From assembly GCA_003170655.1 (NCBI GenBank), contig PMYY01000179.1, positions 1-8,051 of the forward strand: 8,051 nucleotides of DNA. Reading direction: 5' to 3'. A model generated the notes under the pieces. It saw only the letters and a list, made by a program, of their open reading frames with translations. It ran no database searches and was not told the origin of the DNA. Shown here one piece after another: positions 6,149 through 8,051 of the stretch. Source of the DNA: Nitrospiraceae bacterium (GTDB lineage Bacteria; Nitrospirota; Thermodesulfovibrionia; Thermodesulfovibrionales; Dissulfurispiraceae). Within the stretch, counting starts at the first letter, position 1, and every line of letters starts with the position of its first letter. The position numbers and the translations under genes are program-made.

Positions 6149-6161
6149 CAGGAGGTGATAT
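6149..6161 (+). promoter_or_regulatory. Very strong ribosome-binding site of the PII gene
   Basis: AGGAGGTGAT, a 10-base complement of the usual 16S rRNA 3' end, lies just ahead of the ATG at 6162, with GGAGG 6 bases away. It fixes the start codon and predicts high translation of PII. Confidence 0.8.
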
Positions 6162-6500
6162 ATGAAAAAGATCGAGGCCATAATCAAGCCCTTCAAGCTG
6201 GACGAAGTCAAGGATGCCTTGAACGAGATAGGCATACAGGGTATGACCGTCACAGAAGTCAAGGGCTTTGGCAGGCAGAAAGGTCACACGGAGCTTTACC
6301 GCGGCGCTGAGTATGTTGTCGATTTTATCCCGAAGATCAAGATCGAGATAGTTACATCGGATGCGCTGGCACCTAAAGTTGTATCCGCCGTCGAAAGCGC
6401 TGCCAAGACCGGCAAGATCGGCGACGGGAAGATCTTCGTTTATCCAGTGGAAGATGTTTACAGGATCAGGACTGGCGAGCGCGGAGAGGCGGCCGTATAA
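6162..6500 (+). CDS. glnB: Nitrogen regulatory protein PII (GlnB type)
   Basis: A trimeric cytoplasmic signal protein that senses 2-oxoglutarate, ATP/ADP and, through uridylylation, glutamine; it acts on AmtB, on the glutamine synthetase modification enzyme and on kinases such as NtrB. At 112 residues it has the standard length. The T-loop (about 37-55) carries the LYRGAEY signature with Tyr46 and the uridylylation residue Tyr51. The B-loop signature TGKIGDGKIF spans 83-92, and the C-terminal RIRTGE spans 101-106. The start MKKIEAIIKPFKLDEV and Thr43 are closer to E. coli GlnB than to GlnK (MKLV, Ala43), but a lone PII near amtB could serve both roles, so glnK is an alternative name. glnA follows after 108 bases on the same strand, the classic glnB-glnA arrangement. 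A sigma-54 promoter lies far upstream. Confidence 0.97.
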   Translation: MKKIEAIIKPFKLDEVKDALNEIGIQGMTVTEVKGFGRQKGHTELYRGAEYVVDFIPKIKIEIVTSDALAPKVVSAVESAAKTGKIGDGKIFVYPVEDVYRIRTGERGEAAV

Positions 6501-6507
6501 TAGCACC

Positions 6508-6576
6508 GATTTGCGGATTTATGATTGATGATTTGTCGGGCTTTGAACTATAATCTACAATCTGAAATCCGGAATC
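6508..6576. repeat. Imperfect palindromic element between PII and glnA genes
   Basis: GATTTGCGGATTT (6508-6520) is repeated inverted as AAATCCGGAATC (6565-6576), and the inner flanks (GATTGATGATTT versus TAATCTACAATC) also pair in part. The whole 69 bases can fold into one long imperfect stem. GGATTT/AAATCC-rich palindromes of this kind look like dispersed intergenic repeats, which suggests a small repeat inserted here. It could also dampen read-through into glnA. Confidence 0.5.
6525..6554 (+). promoter_or_regulatory. Candidate housekeeping (sigma-70) promoter for glnA
   Basis: TTGATG (6525-6530) and a perfect TATAAT (6549-6554) are 18 bases apart. The start would be near 6561, about 48 bases before glnA. 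It lies within the palindromic element. It would give basal glnA expression independent of the upstream sigma-54 promoter. Confidence 0.45.
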
Positions 6577-6608
6577 TTAATCACCAATAAAAAATAGGAG
6601 GAGCGGTA

Positions 6609-8021
6609 ATGACACCAAAAGATGTAATCAAGATGGCCCAGGAAAACAAGGCTGTCATGGCAAACTTCAAGTTCCTTGATTTCCCCGGCATCTGGCAGCA
6701 CTTTGCAGTACCCATGGCAGAATTGAAGGAAGAGGTTTTCGAGGAAGGACTCGGATTTGACGGTTCTTCGATCAGGGGTTGGAAGGCAATCCATACTTCC
6801 GACATGCTCATCATTCCGGACGCAAAGACCGCATTCATGGATCCCTTCATGGAGTATCCAACCATCAGCCTTATCTGCAACATCGTAGACCCTATTACAA
6901 GGGAGCTTTACACGAGAGATCCCCGGTACATCGCCCAGAAGGCGGAAGCTTACCTGAAGTCCACCGGCATCGGCGACACTGCGTACTTCGGACCAGAGGC
7001 CGAGTTCTTTATTTTCGACGAAGTAATGTTCGATCAGACCGCTCACAGCGGTTACTACTTCCTCGATTCCAAGGAAGGCATCTGGAATTCGGGCCGCGAC
7101 GAGGCGCCGAACCTTGGTTACAAGCCGAGACATAAAGAGGGATATTTTCCGGTCCCGCCGACAGACAGCCAGGTCAACATCAGGACCGAGATGGTCGTGG
7201 AGATGCTGAAGTGCGGCATATACGTTGAGAGAGAGCACCACGAAGTCGCCACCGCGGGACAGGCCGAGATCGACATGAGATTCGATTCGCTGGTCACCAT
7301 GGCCGACAAACTCATGCTTTTCAAATACATCATAAAGAATGTAGCCAGAAGGCACAACAAGACAGCAACCTTCATGCCCAAGCCGCTTTTCGGCGACAAC
7401 GGCTCCGGAATGCACTGCCACCAGTCCATCTGGAAGAACGGCAAGCCGACTTTTGCCGGCAACGGCTATGCAGGTCTTAGCGAGACGGCCCTTTATTACA
7501 TCGGCGGTATCCTGAAGCATGCTAAGTCCCTTGCGGCAATCACCAATCCGACCACTAACTCGTACAAGAGACTTACCCCGGGCTTCGAAGCCCCGGTCAA
7601 TCTTGCATACTCCGCAAGAAACCGTTCAGCTTCCATGAGAATCCCAACCTATTCTCCGAGCCCGAAGGCCAAGAGGGTAGAGGTCAGGTTCCCCGATCCG
7701 TCATGCAACGGGTACCTCGCCTTTGCGGCCATGCTCATGGCCGGTCTGGATGGTATAGAGAACAAGATCGATCCGGGAGAGCCCCTTGATAAGGACATCT
7801 ACGAACTCGGTCCGGAGGAGCTGGCAGCGGTTCCGACCATGCCGGGCAGCCTCGATGAAGCACTCAATAATCTCGAAGAAGATCACGAATACCTCCTGAA
7901 GGGCAACGTCTTCACCCAGGACGCTATCGATACATGGATCAGCTATAAGAGGACAAAAGAGGTTGATGCCTTGAGACTAAGGCCTCATCCTTACGAGTTC
8001 TTCATGTACTACGACATCTAA
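6609..8021 (+). CDS. glnA: Glutamine synthetase, type I (GSI-beta)
   Basis: Makes glutamine from glutamate, ammonium and ATP as a cytoplasmic dodecamer, the entry step of nitrogen assimilation. It has 470 residues, one more than E. coli GlnA, to which it aligns throughout. Visible marks: the Asp51 loop GFDGSS (49-54); metal ligands E130 and E132 (FGPEAEFF); NGSGMHCH with N264 and H269; catalytic flap E327 (PGFEAP); R321 and R339; and VEVRFPDP with E358 and R360. The extra segment at about 153-186 (SKEGIWNSGRDEAPNLGYKP onward) marks the beta subclass. The adenylylation Tyr is kept at Y398 (DIYELGPEE; E. coli Y397), so GlnE-type on/off control is expected. AGGAGG precedes the ATG by about 7 bases. 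It probably shares transcripts with the PII gene and also has its own promoter candidate. No terminator is visible in the last 30 bases. Confidence 0.99.
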   Translation: MTPKDVIKMAQENKAVMANFKFLDFPGIWQHFAVPMAELKEEVFEEGLGFDGSSIRGWKAIHTSDMLIIPDAKTAFMDPFMEYPTISLICNIVDPITRELYTRDPRYIAQKAEAYLKSTGIGDTAYFGPEAEFFIFDEVMFDQTAHSGYYFLDSKEGIWNSGRDEAPNLGYKPRHKEGYFPVPPTDSQVNIRTEMVVEMLKCGIYVEREHHEVATAGQAEIDMRFDSLVTMADKLMLFKYIIKNVARRHNKTATFMPKPLFGDNGSGMHCHQSIWKNGKPTFAGNGYAGLSETALYYIGGILKHAKSLAAITNPTTNSYKRLTPGFEAPVNLAYSARNRSASMRIPTYSPSPKAKRVEVRFPDPSCNGYLAFAAMLMAGLDGIENKIDPGEPLDKDIYELGPEELAAVPTMPGSLDEALNNLEEDHEYLLKGNVFTQDAIDTWISYKRTKEVDALRLRPHPYEFFMYYDI

Positions 8022-8051
8022 AACATAGCAGTAATAAATGCTAAAAAGGCC

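Larger units (their letters stand above)
5802..6161 (+). other. Long, probably structured leader of the PII gene
   Basis: This holds no recognised gene. Two short hairpins stand out: CGAGG/CCTCG (5857-5861 with 5872-5876, 10-base loop) and TACACA/TGTGTA (5888-5893 with 5904-5909, 10-base loop). No intrinsic terminator is seen between the sigma-54 promoter and the PII gene, so read-through is expected. It may be a regulated leader, an unrecognised RNA, or a leader carrying the small reading frame at 6023-6148. It does not match any riboswitch I can recognise by eye. Confidence 0.35.

Noticed and set aside
6555..7520. Long antisense frame (321 codons) opposite glnA
   Set aside because: A shadow of the codon bias of glnA; no ribosome site or known domain.

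Overview
The window (about 47% GC by eye) is a nitrogen-assimilation locus with its probable sigma-54 control machinery. It most resembles an anaerobic Gram-negative bacterium of the Nitrospirota or the former Deltaproteobacteria. That is inferred from the style of the Amt, PII and GlnA proteins, the wealth of -24/-12 promoters and the NtrC-family regulator; no taxonomic marker is present.

Minus-strand half (1-3696): a membrane sensor histidine kinase (2080-3696) overlaps by 11 bases a sigma-54-activating response regulator (759-2090; receiver, AAA+ with GAFTGA, Fis-type HTH). After a 351-base gap comes the N-terminal part of a universal-stress-type protein (start at 407, cut by the window edge). 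That gap carries a -24/-12 promoter aimed at the stress gene, a perfect 18-bp palindrome and a second inverted repeat, which suits an enhancer-dependent target lying next to its regulator.

Plus-strand half (3697-8051): a 676-base gap is followed by amtB (ammonium channel, 4373-5683), a 478-base gap, a PII gene of GlnB type (6162-6500), and glnA (glutamine synthetase I, 6609-8021). The gaps hold three more -24/-12 matches, all on the plus strand. One is just upstream of amtB. One is about 360 bases upstream of the PII start. One, with a perfect -24 box, drives nothing annotated: about 100 bases downstream of it lie three hairpins, the last followed by a T-rich tract. I read this as a candidate sigma-54-dependent small RNA. 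Repeated CCGACAAT-type sites upstream of amtB may be the enhancer.

Working model: under nitrogen limitation an NtrC-family activator, perhaps the one encoded here, turns on the sigma-54 promoters. AmtB brings in ammonium, PII reports nitrogen/carbon status and gates AmtB, and GlnA fixes ammonium into glutamine. The uridylylation Tyr of PII and the adenylylation Tyr of GlnA are both kept, implying GlnD- and GlnE-like enzymes elsewhere in the genome. The least ordinary content is between the genes: the candidate small RNA, the long PII leader, the repeated sites and a repeat-like palindrome between PII and glnA.
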